A stretch of DNA of 64,000 nucleotides from JABDMH01 sp965223165 (lineage in GTDB: Bacteria > Bacteroidota > Bacteroidia > Chitinophagales > Saprospiraceae), in assembly GCA_965223165.1 (NCBI GenBank), contig CBDCVQ010000014.1:372001-436000 (forward strand), given 5' to 3'. The notes under the pieces were generated by a model. It had not been told where the DNA came from. It did no database searches and saw nothing but the letters and a program-made list of their open reading frames with translations. The stretch's first letter is position 1, and every line of letters begins with the position of its first letter. Made by a program: the position numbers and the translations under genes. Positions 9,267 to 18,557 of the stretch are shown one piece after another.

Positions 9267-10130
9267 CTACATGAAGTAAGCAGCATGATCGCTAGCAAAT
9301 TTGATTACGTCATGCTGCGCAGTTTTTGATATTTTCCCAAAGTCATTCGTGGGTGGGTGTACCGGCACTTGCCCCCACATTCGACTCATAGTTGTAAGAT
9401 CATCAGCAAGCCAATCTGGTAATCCAGCCGCTTTCATCCCTTCATTATGAGCTTCGGCCGGCACCTGTATGTAACTAATGTTCCGATTAGTGGCTTCAGA
9501 CAAAGCCCTTGCCATATCACCATAGCTGATGGATGAGGGCCCGGTGATCACGTACGTTTCATTGTTGAGATGATCACTCAGCAGACAGTCAAGAGACGCT
9601 TGAGCCACATCTCTTGCATCGATCATCGGAACCGGCGCATCACCCATCGATTCGTAAAAGCAACCTTGACTCTTGATCGATCCCAGGTGCATGAGCATAT
9701 TTTGCATGAATGAGTGCGGGCGGAGATTGATATACTCGAGACCACTGGCAGTCAGATGATCCTCAATTTGGCCATGCCAATCAGCGAGGTGTACCTTTGA
9801 TCCCCTCTCAGCAATCACAGCAGATATCTTCACAATTTTCCGAACACCCTCTTCCTTTGCCAAATCTATCAAGCCATTCTGTTGAGCAACTTTATTGAGA
9901 GACGGACTGGTCAATAAAAAGACCGTATCCACGTCCTTAAGTGCTGGGCGTACGGACGACCATTGTCCCAGCTCGCCCACAGCCGTGCGGACTCCCTTAT
10001 CAGTTAATTCCTTGGCCTTTGCTTCACTTCTCGTCAGCACCGTAAAATTGGCTCCAGCCTCTGCCAGTAAGCCTACGAGAGGCCGTCCCACCGTGCCAGT
10101 GCCACCGATCACAAGAATTTGATTTTTCAT
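9267..10130 (-). CDS. NmrA-like NAD(P)-binding family protein
   Basis: This 287-residue protein of the atypical short-chain dehydrogenase/NmrA class is probably a cytoplasmic NAD(P)H-dependent reductase or redox sensor. The N terminus has the Rossmann motif GGTGTVGRP (Gly-rich loop at residues 9-15), followed by VLTRSEAKAKEL, which reads NADP phosphate through the arginine, then DVDTVFLLTSP and LIDLAKEEGVRKIVKIS. The RPHSFMQNML and PMIDARDVAQ blocks are typical of the NmrA/azoreductase-like subfamily that includes QorB-type quinone reductases. An AAAGGAA sequence a few bases before the ATG at 10130 acts as ribosome binding site. It is convergent with the upstream sulfatase, has no obvious operon partner and shows nothing unusual. 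The precise substrate is not predictable. Confidence 0.9.
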   Translation of the reverse strand: MKNQILVIGGTGTVGRPLVGLLAEAGANFTVLTRSEAKAKELTDKGVRTAVGELGQWSSVRPALKDVDTVFLLTSPSLNKVAQQNGLIDLAKEEGVRKIVKISAVIAERGSKVHLADWHGQIEDHLTASGLEYINLRPHSFMQNMLMHLGSIKSQGCFYESMGDAPVPMIDARDVAQASLDCLLSDHLNNETYVITGPSSISYGDMARALSEATNRNISYIQVPAEAHNEGMKAAGLPDWLADDLTTMSRMWGQVPVHPPTNDFGKISKTAQHDVIKFASDHAAYFM

Positions 10131-10395
10131 TTCCTTTCGATTTATTTTAGTTGATTATGAGTATTAACATTTCAACGGACCGTTGCATTTCAGCCGACCT
10201 TGCACGCTACAACTAACCTGCAAGACTCTACATCCGGGCTCGAAACGACAAAGCCCCGGTCCTAACATTACCTCGATCATACTGCTCTCAGCGAAAGCAT
10301 CCAGCTTATCATAACATCAGATCCAACCGATCGCAAAAGAACAGGGAGTGCCATGCCGCTGTTGCCTGGCCTATCAGACCGGCTGCTTCAAGGCC

Positions 10396-11613
10396 TCAAT
10401 CTACCAGTTGAAAAGTCACTTTTGCCACCATGTTATCCCACTGCATGTGCAGCTCGCCAACGTCATTCCGCTCCTTGAGCTCTATCGTAAATTGTTCGAC
10501 TATTTCACGGGTTTCACTGGCCTGCATCTTTACAGATTCTAAATCAAAGTCTTTGTCATGGGCACTTCCAAAAGCATTGTCCTCCGTATTAAAGATCAAT
10601 GTCCATTCGCCCTCCCTCTTTGGGATGACAAAAAGATTATACCTTCCTTTTTGCAGCGTTTTATCTCCAAAGACAAGATCCTTATCAAAAGAGATTTGAG
10701 TAGCATGATTCGCCCCTGCCCTCCATACTCGATCGTAAGGAACCACATAGCCGAATATTTTCCTTCCTCTCTTCGACGGCCGGCTATAGTCAACCTCCAT
10801 CTGGACATCAAGAATTGTAGATTGTACGATGGTTCGTGGCGATGCAATTCCTACGATTGGCTGCTTCGCAATAGAAGGTGCAAATCTTTCCACGTCGAGT
10901 GGAGCCACTCGTGTTATCTCAAAATTCCATGCAGACCCCATCGCATCGATACTATCGATTCTTAAATCCGCGTCTAAAAATATGGTAATTGGCAACGACA
11001 GGCCGCCATGAAAAATAATCTTCTGTTTGTCGATGCGTGAAAGTTCTAACCCGTAGACCCCAAATGCCTTATTGACAAAGGTCAGGTCCTCATCAAGCCG
11101 ATCTTCAACCATTAGTAGAGAGAGCCATTCCCACTGCCCCATTATCGGAATCCAGCTCCCCAAGTAGTCCATTCGTTCCGCCTTGTAGCTCCTCGTAGTT
11201 TCCCCCTCAGGTCCATTCATAGAAAAAACGATACTATCGTCCCGCATCGTCATACTGATACTATAGGGTAAAAATCCCGTGGCGGATTCCAGGATGCGAG
11301 AGGTATTCTTTAGGTCATAATATTGAATTTCGCATGACTCAACGCTGCCATTGCTACCATAGCGAAAGACGAACTGCTGCAAATGCGGCTCTGGAAATAT
11401 CTGAATGGATCGTCCGAACATCTCTCTTCCAGCGATCGTAAATGTCTCAATACAGGCCGTATCTCCAGCCCATGTGGCAATATAGGTTGCCGAATATTTC
11501 TCCAGATCCTGACTAACAAGCAATACGGTGCTGCACATGAGCAGTGCGAACAGGATCAGCCCCTTGACAAATCCAGCTCCGATGGTGTTACAAATATGTT
11601 TCTTAACCCACAA
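10396..11613 (-). CDS. DUF2911 domain-containing exported protein
   Basis: The last 160 residues carry the DUF2911 signature: VDYSRPSKRGRKIFGYVVPY, VWRAGANHATQISF, KGRYNLFVIP and WTLIFNTE, a beta-rich Bacteroidota domain of unknown function. The roughly 200 residues before it form a beta-rich region without a recognised family. The open frame extends to an ATG at 11802, but its first 60 codons give no signal peptide and look non-coding. A TTG at 11613 would produce a good Sec signal (GLILFALLMCSTVLLVSQ), so I place the start there; this is an inference. The protein is probably periplasmic or surface-exposed. The gene stands alone between an NmrA-like gene and an HExxH lipoprotein gene, all on the minus strand. 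Confidence 0.8.
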   Translation of the reverse strand: MWVKKHICNTIGAGFVKGLILFALLMCSTVLLVSQDLEKYSATYIATWAGDTACIETFTIAGREMFGRSIQIFPEPHLQQFVFRYGSNGSVESCEIQYYDLKNTSRILESATGFLPYSISMTMRDDSIVFSMNGPEGETTRSYKAERMDYLGSWIPIMGQWEWLSLLMVEDRLDEDLTFVNKAFGVYGLELSRIDKQKIIFHGGLSLPITIFLDADLRIDSIDAMGSAWNFEITRVAPLDVERFAPSIAKQPIVGIASPRTIVQSTILDVQMEVDYSRPSKRGRKIFGYVVPYDRVWRAGANHATQISFDKDLVFGDKTLQKGRYNLFVIPKREGEWTLIFNTEDNAFGSAHDKDFDLESVKMQASETREIVEQFTIELKERNDVGELHMQWDNMVAKVTFQLVD

Positions 11614-11802
11614 TTCTAGTGATCTCCGACGACGGGCAGGTTCACAGGTTATACCAGAGATGTAACTGCACCAAGGCACCAAGAAGGGATTTATCATGAC
11701 CTGCTGCAAGGAGCCATCAAAGCTGAAACGGATGGGCAGATATTTGCCCATTTGACGTTGCAAACTATGGAGCAAGAGGAACGGTAGATTGGTCCAGGGC
11801 AT

Positions 11803-12102
11803 CGGGGAGGTCCTATGATGTACCTCAAATTAGCAAAACGAACGCTTACATCCAACCCAAAACTGGCCGCACATAGTCCTGCAAGCTATGTATGCCTTTC
11901 GTGACGATATGACGTGAACATTGCCGACAGCCCCTTGCCGGGCTGTTACCGCGCTACTAAATCTCTTGGCCCTCGTCACTTTCCCGCCTGGCTGGCTCAG
12001 AGATCCACAACGACGCAAACTAGTTCTACTAGAGAACCATGACGGCGTACAAGGCAACCCTCATCTGAATTCAATTCCTCCGCCGGTGCTAACCGGTCAA
12101 TG
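11803..12102. other. Intergenic gap without recognisable features
   Basis: About 300 bp between two minus-strand genes. Short open frames occur but none has a plausible start context or family resemblance, and I see no repeat shared with other gaps in the window. Confidence 0.5.
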
Positions 12103-13266
12103 CTAGGGCAACCCCAATAAGACGTCCGATCGCTCCAACAGTTTACCCCAATCGTACCTTGCCTTAGCTTGCTCTAGCACATTGCTCAATTCCTCACCAG
12201 GCAATCCCAGGAAAGAAGAAGCGATATCATAAGGCGTATTAGTGGGAATCAGCATTGCATCCTCGAGACCTGCATAGCCCAATGCTTTAAGCAAATGTAT
12301 CGCCCCCGCTCCGGTATGGTAGAATATTCTTCGCGCATATACTTGCCTCACCTGCGCACTGGAGACCAGGTTGTTGGCAAATTCCTTAAATCCGTGCGTC
12401 GGGTCCTCTATCGTATTATTCTCAATCGAATTAAGGGTGCCAAACACCTCCACGTATCTAGCCGACCCCTCCAATTTCTCCAGATAGAACCCATGGGTTC
12501 GGATTAAGTTGTTTGCACTTGTGTCCATACGCTCTAGTTCGGCTTGAATGGCCACATAGTAACTTAATATTAAGGTTCTTTCATCATTTCCATCTGAATG
12601 ATAGGCATCGATCATCACATCAAACAGCAACAACAAAAGTGGCATCGTCTCGTCCGTCAGTGGATATCCAGCAAAATCTTGCCGGCCAAAATCGCCGAAA
12701 AAACGATCACCATTCTTGATCAGCTGGAATGCATGAAACAATTCATGAAAAAATATGGATACATGAAAATGCCCATTTCTATTCTTGTAATTATTATAGA
12801 AATTATCATCTAGATCTGCCAAATGGTAGGCATAGAGGGTGTAGTCTGGCTGTTCCAAAAAACCAAAAAAGATCGGACTGTTAGTGAAGTGCTCCTTCAC
12901 AGACTCCAAAACATCCTTGTTGCGATACAAAGCCAAATCATTCAGGCCGGGCAATGATGACGATATTCTCTTGCTCCCGGCCAGCACGGAAGCTGGAGGG
13001 TTGATGAAGACGCCACTATCGGCATCGGTAAGAATAAAAATCGGAAACTCCTCCAAGCAATCGAAGCCTTTCCAAATATTGCTCATCTCATCTTGCACCA
13101 AGAGAAGATTGGAAATGAACGCCTCTTCGCCCTGGCTTAATACTACCAGATCCTCCTCCTTTTCAACTTCGACTGGCTCTTCGGATGAACAGGAGGACAA
13201 GAGGCAAAGTGACAAAACCAGGCAAAAGACGATGCTGCCATATACGTAAGCAAAGTGAGACTTCAT
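12103..13266 (-). CDS. Putative zinc metallopeptidase-like lipoprotein (HExxH)
   Basis: This is a 387-residue protein I cannot assign to a named family. It starts with a clear lipoprotein signal (CLLSSC, followed by acidic EEPVEVEKEED). The centre holds FFHELFHAFQLIKNGD, an HExxH zinc-binding signature in a predicted helix, preceded by a beta strand (HFHVSI), which is the arrangement found in gluzincin-type peptidases. A third ligand cannot be fixed by eye. The C-terminal part has FLGLPGEELSNVLEQAKARYDW and looks helical. A likely role is a surface or periplasmic metalloprotease of host- or environment-directed type, but catalytic activity is only inferred. It lies between the DUF2911 gene and the CRTAC1/VCBS gene without overlap. 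Confidence 0.75.
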   Translation of the reverse strand: MKSHFAYVYGSIVFCLVLSLCLLSSCSSEEPVEVEKEEDLVVLSQGEEAFISNLLLVQDEMSNIWKGFDCLEEFPIFILTDADSGVFINPPASVLAGSKRISSSLPGLNDLALYRNKDVLESVKEHFTNSPIFFGFLEQPDYTLYAYHLADLDDNFYNNYKNRNGHFHVSIFFHELFHAFQLIKNGDRFFGDFGRQDFAGYPLTDETMPLLLLLFDVMIDAYHSDGNDERTLILSYYVAIQAELERMDTSANNLIRTHGFYLEKLEGSARYVEVFGTLNSIENNTIEDPTHGFKEFANNLVSSAQVRQVYARRIFYHTGAGAIHLLKALGYAGLEDAMLIPTNTPYDIASSFLGLPGEELSNVLEQAKARYDWGKLLERSDVLLGLP

Positions 13267-13423
13267 TTTTCGCGCTTGAATAATTGCACTGATTTTCCCT
13301 GGTATCAGACATCACAATTTAACGAATTCAAAACTGCGGGGCTGGGGTCGAAGTCTCCCAGGTCTATGAGAAAGGATCATCTGGGTCTAGAAACTTCCAG
13401 CCATTTTTTACCCAGGATGCTTC

Positions 13424-16400
13424 CTACTTCGCAACCTGCACCACCTGTAGCGCATCGTCGTTGTTGGCGACCAGCAGTAACATCTCTGAGTCAGGCGTGT
13501 TTTGCAGGAGCTGGATATCCCTGACGTCCTTGTCGATATACAAACCACTTTCAGTGTAAGGAATGGGATCAAAGTGGCCCTGGCCATCCCCTTTCAGGAA
13601 TAAGCCGGTGCCGGCGTCGGCCCGCCCGGTTTCTACTTCTGACACGAAGAGATTGCCGCCTATGACCAGATCAAGATGGCCGTCAGCATCGATATCTTCA
13701 GACACGATGCCGTTGATCGGCGCCAACTGGGCAGCATTGGGGAGCGGGGAAATCTCGAATTGACCTCTGCCCAGATTCTTCATCATGACGCTGGCAAATT
13801 GCGTGGCCGCATAGTGCAAGGCATCATTGAGTTTGTCGCCATACACCTCTTGAATGGAGGCCTTGCCGAAGTCTGCGTACGTGGGAAATCTTCGACCGAT
13901 GATGGGACATTGCTCAGAGGAACACTGGCGACCTCGCACGGGGAAGATGGTCGTCTCGTTGATATAGCCTAAGGCAATGTCCAAGCTGCCGCTGGCATCG
14001 AAATCAGCGGCGTAAATATGAAAGGGCGCCTCCTTGCTGGCCTGGTATTTATAATTGAGACCGAGATTGCCTACGACATAGTCTATGTCGCCGTCATTAT
14101 CATAGTCACCGCTAGCTATGGCGTTCCACCAGCCAACGGTCTCGGAGAGATCAAGGGATTCGGTGGCATCTTCAAATTGACCTTCTTCCTGCAGAAAAAC
14201 CGTTAGCGGCATCCATTCGCCCACCACCAGCAGATCCGTCTGGCCATCCTCATTGACATCGGTCCAAAGCGCATCGGTGACCATCCCAATATTGGTTAGG
14301 CCAGATGCTTTATAGTCATTGATATTGACCAAACGCCCGTTGTCATTCTCCAGCAGGTAGCTACTTACCGGCATCGGATACCGACCCGGCATATGGCGAC
14401 CGCCGACAAACAAATCCATGTCTCCGTCTTGGTCATAATCGAACGGCTTGACGCACGAACCACTCAAGTTAATGTTGGGAATGCTTCCGGTAGATTTGGT
14501 AAAAGCACCCGTCCCGTCATTAAGGTATAGCCGGTCCTGATAGAATTCGTGATTGGCGGCATGCGCATTCCCACCACTCACTACGTATAAGTCCATATCT
14601 CCATCGCCTTCCAGGTCGAAAAATGCCATGCCCATATCTTCATAGCCAGCATCCGCCAGGAAAGCAGGAGAGCCCTTAGACACAAAGCCACCTTCCTGAC
14701 GTTGGAGAAAAAGCACGCCCGCCTGATCTTTTGGGCCGCCTATGTAGCAATCCTTCAGACCATCTCCATCGACGTCAGCGACCCCAATGGCAGGTCCAAA
14801 TTGTGACAGTTTGTGCGGCAGTAGAACCTGCCTCTTATAGTCATCAAAATCGTTCTCTTCGTGATCAAACTGAATGCCGCTCTCTGCACTGGCGTCAAAG
14901 AATGGCGTCTGCATAGCTTGCCCATCACTGGCGGGCACAGCCTGCGCTTCCGCATAGTTGACGGTTAATAATTGATTGGCAGAAACATTCGCAAACTCCT
15001 GCCAGCGACCATCAGGCCATACTACCTGCACCTTATCCACCTGCTCGATGGCTCCCAGGCCAAAATGCAGCAAGCCTTCCACGGAAGATTGATAACCCCT
15101 CGTATAGGTCAACTGCTGAAACTGCTGCTGCGCTCCGTGATGTATCGTCACGGATGTACCGATGGGCTGGATATTTTGCGAGTGTGCCAATTGTATTTGC
15201 AGATAATTATTTTGACTGCGTTCTCTCGACTGATTGCTGTAGATCGATGCAGCGTCATCGATATTATTGACGATCAAATCCAGATCGCCGTCTCGATCGA
15301 GGTCGGCATAGGAGGCACCGTTCGAAAACCCCAGATGATCCAGACCGGCAGATGCCGAGACATCCGCGAAAGTGAGGTCTTTGTTGTTGATAAAACAGTA
15401 GTTCTTGAGTTTGGTGGAGCTAAGGCTATTCGTAAACTTCAACGCGGCAGGGACTAGGCTTTGATTTTGTTGTTGGGCGGCATACATGTCGTAGCGCATG
15501 ACCTTTAGTTTGTCTTTGTCCAATATGTCCCGATAGTAGCCATTGGTCACAAAGATGTCCTTCCACCCGTCATTATTCAGGTCAGCAAATAGTGCTGCCC
15601 AACTCCAATCGGTCTGATGTACCCCAGCCATCTGACCGATTTCGACAAAACTATGGTTGCCCGTATTGAGTTGCAGTTGATTGCGCATGTATTGGTAGTG
15701 ATAGCCCTTGTCTACAAAGTCCCAGAATCTTTGGGGGTCCATCGCTCCCATTTGCACCTTTTGCCGGTAGTTGTCTTGCGACAGCATATCGACACAATAC
15801 AAATCGATCAGCCCGTCATTATTAAAGTCGGCTGCATCTGAGCCCATGCTTGACAGGCTGGTGTGTTTGAATTGGGATTCGATGACATTGGTAAACGTGC
15901 CGTCGCCATTATTCTGATACAATTTATCCGGTTCGAAGTGATCTACGGCCACGTGGATATCCATCAAGCCATCGGCATTGAAATCGGCCACGGCCAGACC
16001 CAATGTCCAGCCATAGTTTAGGACACCCGATGACTTTGATATGTCTGTAAAGCGGCCGTCGCCATCGTTGCGATAGAGCCGATCGCTGAATTCAGGGACG
16101 GGGTCTTGGAAATATCTTTCGTGCACCGCCTGATCTTGCCTGCGAAATCGGGGGTGGTTGCCCACGTACAAGTCCAAATCTCCATCCTTGTCTATGTCAA
16201 GAAACGCCGCCTGTATGCTGTAATTCGGATCGTTGACCCCATAGGCTGCAGCACTTTCGGTGAAGGTCGGGACGCCTTCGGCCGTATTCCCTTGGTTGAT
16301 GAATAGCTTGTTTTCTCTAAGTGCGGCCGGCTCGTCATGGTAGCTGTTGCAAACATAAATGTCCAACCACCCGTCGTTATTCACATCGGCCATCGTGACC

Positions 16401-16813
16401 CCGGTAGACCAGTTTTGGGCGCAAGCGACCCCGGCCTCGGCGGTGATATCTTCGAATTGAAGATTCCCTCTATTCAAGTACAGCCTGTTGCCCGTCTGAT
16501 TGCCGGTGAAATACAGGTCGGGTAGGCCATCGTTGTTGATATCACCTACGCCTACGCCACCCCCATTGTAGGCATTGATGTAGTCGAGCGTGATCTTCAG
16601 CTTACTGAAGTCCAGGGTGTTGGAAAAGGTGATACCTGTCTGTACGGCATCGAGCAGTTCGAACTCAATGGGATCATGGCTTCGGGAGCTGGTCTGCTCC
16701 TTGACCTCGGCAGTAGGAGCAGGCGAATGGGTACAGGCACAGATGAAAACGATGCCTAGAAAGAGATAGCGTGCGCTGCAGCAGGGCAAGAGGCATGATT
16801 TACGGTTTTTCAT
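13424..16813 (-). CDS. CRTAC1-type VCBS/FG-GAP repeat lipoprotein with ASPIC/UnbV domain
   Basis: This 1129-residue surface lipoprotein (FICAC lipobox, about Cys27) has two beta-propeller halves. Many FG-GAP/VCBS calcium-loop repeats occur, for example GDINNDGLPDLYF, ADVNNDGWLDIYV, LDIDKDGDLDLYV, ADFNNDGLIDLYC and GDYDNDGDIDYVVG, each with the D-x-[DN]-x-D-G-x-x-D metal loop. Between the halves (about residues 535-615) lies an ASPIC/UnbV-like domain with NYLQIQL, GTSVTIHHGA, YTRGYQSSVEGLLHFGLG and VVWPDGRWQE. Such proteins are abundant in Bacteroidota beside SusCD systems and are thought to bind glycans or matrix, although no enzymatic role is established. ATG 16813 directly precedes a basic n-region and the lipobox. 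A perfect inverted repeat 21 bp upstream may be an operator. Confidence 0.93.
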   Translation of the reverse strand: MKNRKSCLLPCCSARYLFLGIVFICACTHSPAPTAEVKEQTSSRSHDPIEFELLDAVQTGITFSNTLDFSKLKITLDYINAYNGGGVGVGDINNDGLPDLYFTGNQTGNRLYLNRGNLQFEDITAEAGVACAQNWSTGVTMADVNNDGWLDIYVCNSYHDEPAALRENKLFINQGNTAEGVPTFTESAAAYGVNDPNYSIQAAFLDIDKDGDLDLYVGNHPRFRRQDQAVHERYFQDPVPEFSDRLYRNDGDGRFTDISKSSGVLNYGWTLGLAVADFNADGLMDIHVAVDHFEPDKLYQNNGDGTFTNVIESQFKHTSLSSMGSDAADFNNDGLIDLYCVDMLSQDNYRQKVQMGAMDPQRFWDFVDKGYHYQYMRNQLQLNTGNHSFVEIGQMAGVHQTDWSWAALFADLNNDGWKDIFVTNGYYRDILDKDKLKVMRYDMYAAQQQNQSLVPAALKFTNSLSSTKLKNYCFINNKDLTFADVSASAGLDHLGFSNGASYADLDRDGDLDLIVNNIDDAASIYSNQSRERSQNNYLQIQLAHSQNIQPIGTSVTIHHGAQQQFQQLTYTRGYQSSVEGLLHFGLGAIEQVDKVQVVWPDGRWQEFANVSANQLLTVNYAEAQAVPASDGQAMQTPFFDASAESGIQFDHEENDFDDYKRQVLLPHKLSQFGPAIGVADVDGDGLKDCYIGGPKDQAGVLFLQRQEGGFVSKGSPAFLADAGYEDMGMAFFDLEGDGDMDLYVVSGGNAHAANHEFYQDRLYLNDGTGAFTKSTGSIPNINLSGSCVKPFDYDQDGDMDLFVGGRHMPGRYPMPVSSYLLENDNGRLVNINDYKASGLTNIGMVTDALWTDVNEDGQTDLLVVGEWMPLTVFLQEEGQFEDATESLDLSETVGWWNAIASGDYDNDGDIDYVVGNLGLNYKYQASKEAPFHIYAADFDASGSLDIALGYINETTIFPVRGRQCSSEQCPIIGRRFPTYADFGKASIQEVYGDKLNDALHYAATQFASVMMKNLGRGQFEISPLPNAAQLAPINGIVSEDIDADGHLDLVIGGNLFVSEVETGRADAGTGLFLKGDGQGHFDPIPYTESGLYIDKDVRDIQLLQNTPDSEMLLLVANNDDALQVVQVAK

Positions 16814-16833
16814 CGGTTACAAGAGCTTACCAC

Positions 16834-16851
16834 TTGCCGATCGCTCGGCAA
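16834..16851 (-). promoter_or_regulatory. Palindrome upstream of the CRTAC1/VCBS gene
   Basis: A perfect 7-bp inverted repeat, TTGCCGA and TCGGCAA with a 4-bp spacer, ends 21 bp before the ATG at 16813. It could be an operator or a 5' leader hairpin. No promoter hexamers can be assigned around it. Confidence 0.3.
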
Positions 16852-16996
16852 ATGTACTGTTCAGCAATCTAACGGGTGCACAACATTCGAAGTCGTGCAC
16901 CGCTCAAAAATCAAGAAATGTTTTGGAATCGGGAAATCGTACGACGTTTGGTCCGCAAGTTAACCGAAGCAACCCCTGGTCACCTTTGCTCGTAGG

Positions 16997-17165
16997 TGTC
17001 AGGCGAGGACGCACTGACATGGCCGAGAGGAGGGGTTTGATCTCTTCAGTAGGGTCGCCACCCGTGATCTCCATGACCCAAAACCGGCCACGCTTGGCGT
17101 CCCCAAAGCCTGGCCGCGTCGAGTGTCCCCACCAAGCGTCTAACGGGTACGTTAGCTCATAAGGA
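16997..17165 (+). repeat. Dispersed repeat family B (copy 1)
   Basis: Starts with a short inverted repeat, TGTCAG at 16997 and CTGACA ending 17019, around GCGAGGACGCA, followed by a GC-rich tail with GGCCGCGT and GCGTCCCC words and an ACGGGTACG motif near the end. The same order recurs at 40184-40325 and 42590-42735, with another head at 42803-42825. The minus-strand open frame across this region is a by-product of the repeat, not a gene. Confidence 0.7.
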
Positions 17166-17212
17166 ATCCGAACATATGATACCGTGTATCCAAGGTTTGG
17201 CCACATCTGCCC

Positions 17213-18295
17213 TCAGTTAATTCCATTCGCCTCCAATACCGCCAAAATTCCCTTGGTGAGTGCGCTAAGGTCGATTCCTTCATGCTTATTCGTCATCAGT
17301 ATCACTGTAAGCTCACTTGTATAATCTCGGTAGGTGGAGCATCCGTAGGAATAAGCGTAGCCCCCATGCTGGTGAACAACGGCTTTTCCGTCCTCTTGCC
17401 GGATGACACCCAACGGTCCTTGCCTCTCCAGACTGGTTGGTCGATAGAATCGTTGCACTCCATCTCCCTCTGCCTCATATCGACGTCCTACAAATTCGAT
17501 CCATTTCGAGACATCCTCGATCGTCATGTATAGCGGGGCATAGCATAATTCAAATCGCTTAAAATTTGGATTGCCCGCTTCGTCATCTCCCATCTTTTCG
17601 GTAAACGATCTGGTCATATGCAGGGTTTCGTTAGGAGAAGTAGCATCATAGAAGGAATCGTTGATCCCCAACCTCGAAAAATAGTTCTCCTGGACCCAAG
17701 TCCTAAAATCCACCTGAGTAACCGCTTCCACTACTTTGGCCAGCAGGAAGTTATTCCAATTGCTGTAGAAATAGGCAAATCCAACATCCCGTGGTTTGGG
17801 ATTCAACTCCTTGATCTGATTCATGGCCTCCTGATCATTCCGAACCATCCGGAAATTAACGTAGGGTAAGCCACTGGTATAAAAGAGGAGATCTGAGATG
17901 GTGACTTCCTTCGACCATTCGGGAAGCTCCGGGATAAACCTTCCCACCGGATCCTCATAAGACAAATGGCCGGCAAGCATCAGGTCCAGCACAGCCACGG
18001 CTGGTATTTCCTTCGCCAGCGAACCCACATTGAATCTGGATAACAAGTCGATCCTCGTGGTTCGCTCCACGTTGGTCCATCCATAGTGCTGCACCACAAT
18101 CGCTTCTCCACGTTTCGCAACCAGTAGTGATCCATTATACGTCGACTCGGTGGCAGAGTCTATGTGATTTGCGATCTCGTTCTTAACCTTGGCTAAAAGT
18201 GGTTCAGAAAACGCTCCTTGTGCCATGGCGCCTTGACACAGGAACGTGCAAGCCACTGTCGGCAAGAATATGATTCTAACTAATGCGTTTCTCAT
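17213..18295 (-). CDS. Serine hydrolase of the beta-lactamase/class C family
   Basis: This is a roughly 360-residue exported serine hydrolase of the penicillin-binding-protein-like fold. The nucleophile motif SLAK (S-x-x-K) lies in FNVGSLAKEIP about 92 residues from the chosen start, the second motif is YSN in FAYFYSNWNN, and the third is HGG in VHQHGGYAYSYG. Supporting family blocks include LSYEDPVGRFIPELPEW and ISDLLFYTSGLP. The ATG at 18295 is preferred over 18316 because it places RNALVRIIFLPTVACTF as a compact signal peptide with an AMAQ cleavage site. Members act as esterases, D-aminopeptidases or carboxypeptidases, and the true substrate here is unknown. It is separated from the next upstream gene by a hairpin MITE. 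Confidence 0.92.
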   Translation of the reverse strand: MRNALVRIIFLPTVACTFLCQGAMAQGAFSEPLLAKVKNEIANHIDSATESTYNGSLLVAKRGEAIVVQHYGWTNVERTTRIDLLSRFNVGSLAKEIPAVAVLDLMLAGHLSYEDPVGRFIPELPEWSKEVTISDLLFYTSGLPYVNFRMVRNDQEAMNQIKELNPKPRDVGFAYFYSNWNNFLLAKVVEAVTQVDFRTWVQENYFSRLGINDSFYDATSPNETLHMTRSFTEKMGDDEAGNPNFKRFELCYAPLYMTIEDVSKWIEFVGRRYEAEGDGVQRFYRPTSLERQGPLGVIRQEDGKAVVHQHGGYAYSYGCSTYRDYTSELTVILMTNKHEGIDLSALTKGILAVLEANGIN

Positions 18296-18380
18296 CGCTT
18301 CGATGCGCTCGGCCAAATCCTATTTAAAAACTGATCAAACTATCGACAATAGGCTACAGAATCAAGGGGCACCTACACTC

Positions 18381-18546
18381 CTAGTAGAGTTTCGCATTAG
18401 ACATGTTGAATAATTCTAATAGGATTTTGTTCGCAGACGAGGCGCAAAACACAGGCATAGCAGTGGCTATGGCGAGGCTTTGCAACGAAGTATGCGGACC
18501 AAAGACATTAGAATTAACAACAAGATTTAATGCGAAGCTCTACTAG
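18381..18546. mobile_element. 166-bp MITE-like element folding into one long hairpin
   Basis: The two ends are 21-bp terminal inverted repeats beginning CTAGTAGAG, with 19 of 21 positions matching (18381-18401 against 18526-18546). Pairing continues inward: TAATTCTAAT in the left arm matches the right arm, as do the CGCA words and the GCAAA words. The apex is CATAGC...GCTATG near 18455-18470. The whole element is therefore a single imperfect hairpin with arms of about 83 bp, typical of a non-autonomous palindromic element. CTAG or TA at each end may be the target duplication. It encodes no protein. Confidence 0.75.
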
Positions 18547-18557
18547 CCAGCCACCGA

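Noticed and set aside
16904..17206. 100-residue minus-strand open frame
   Set aside because: It coincides with dispersed repeat B and has no homologous frame preserved in the other copies.
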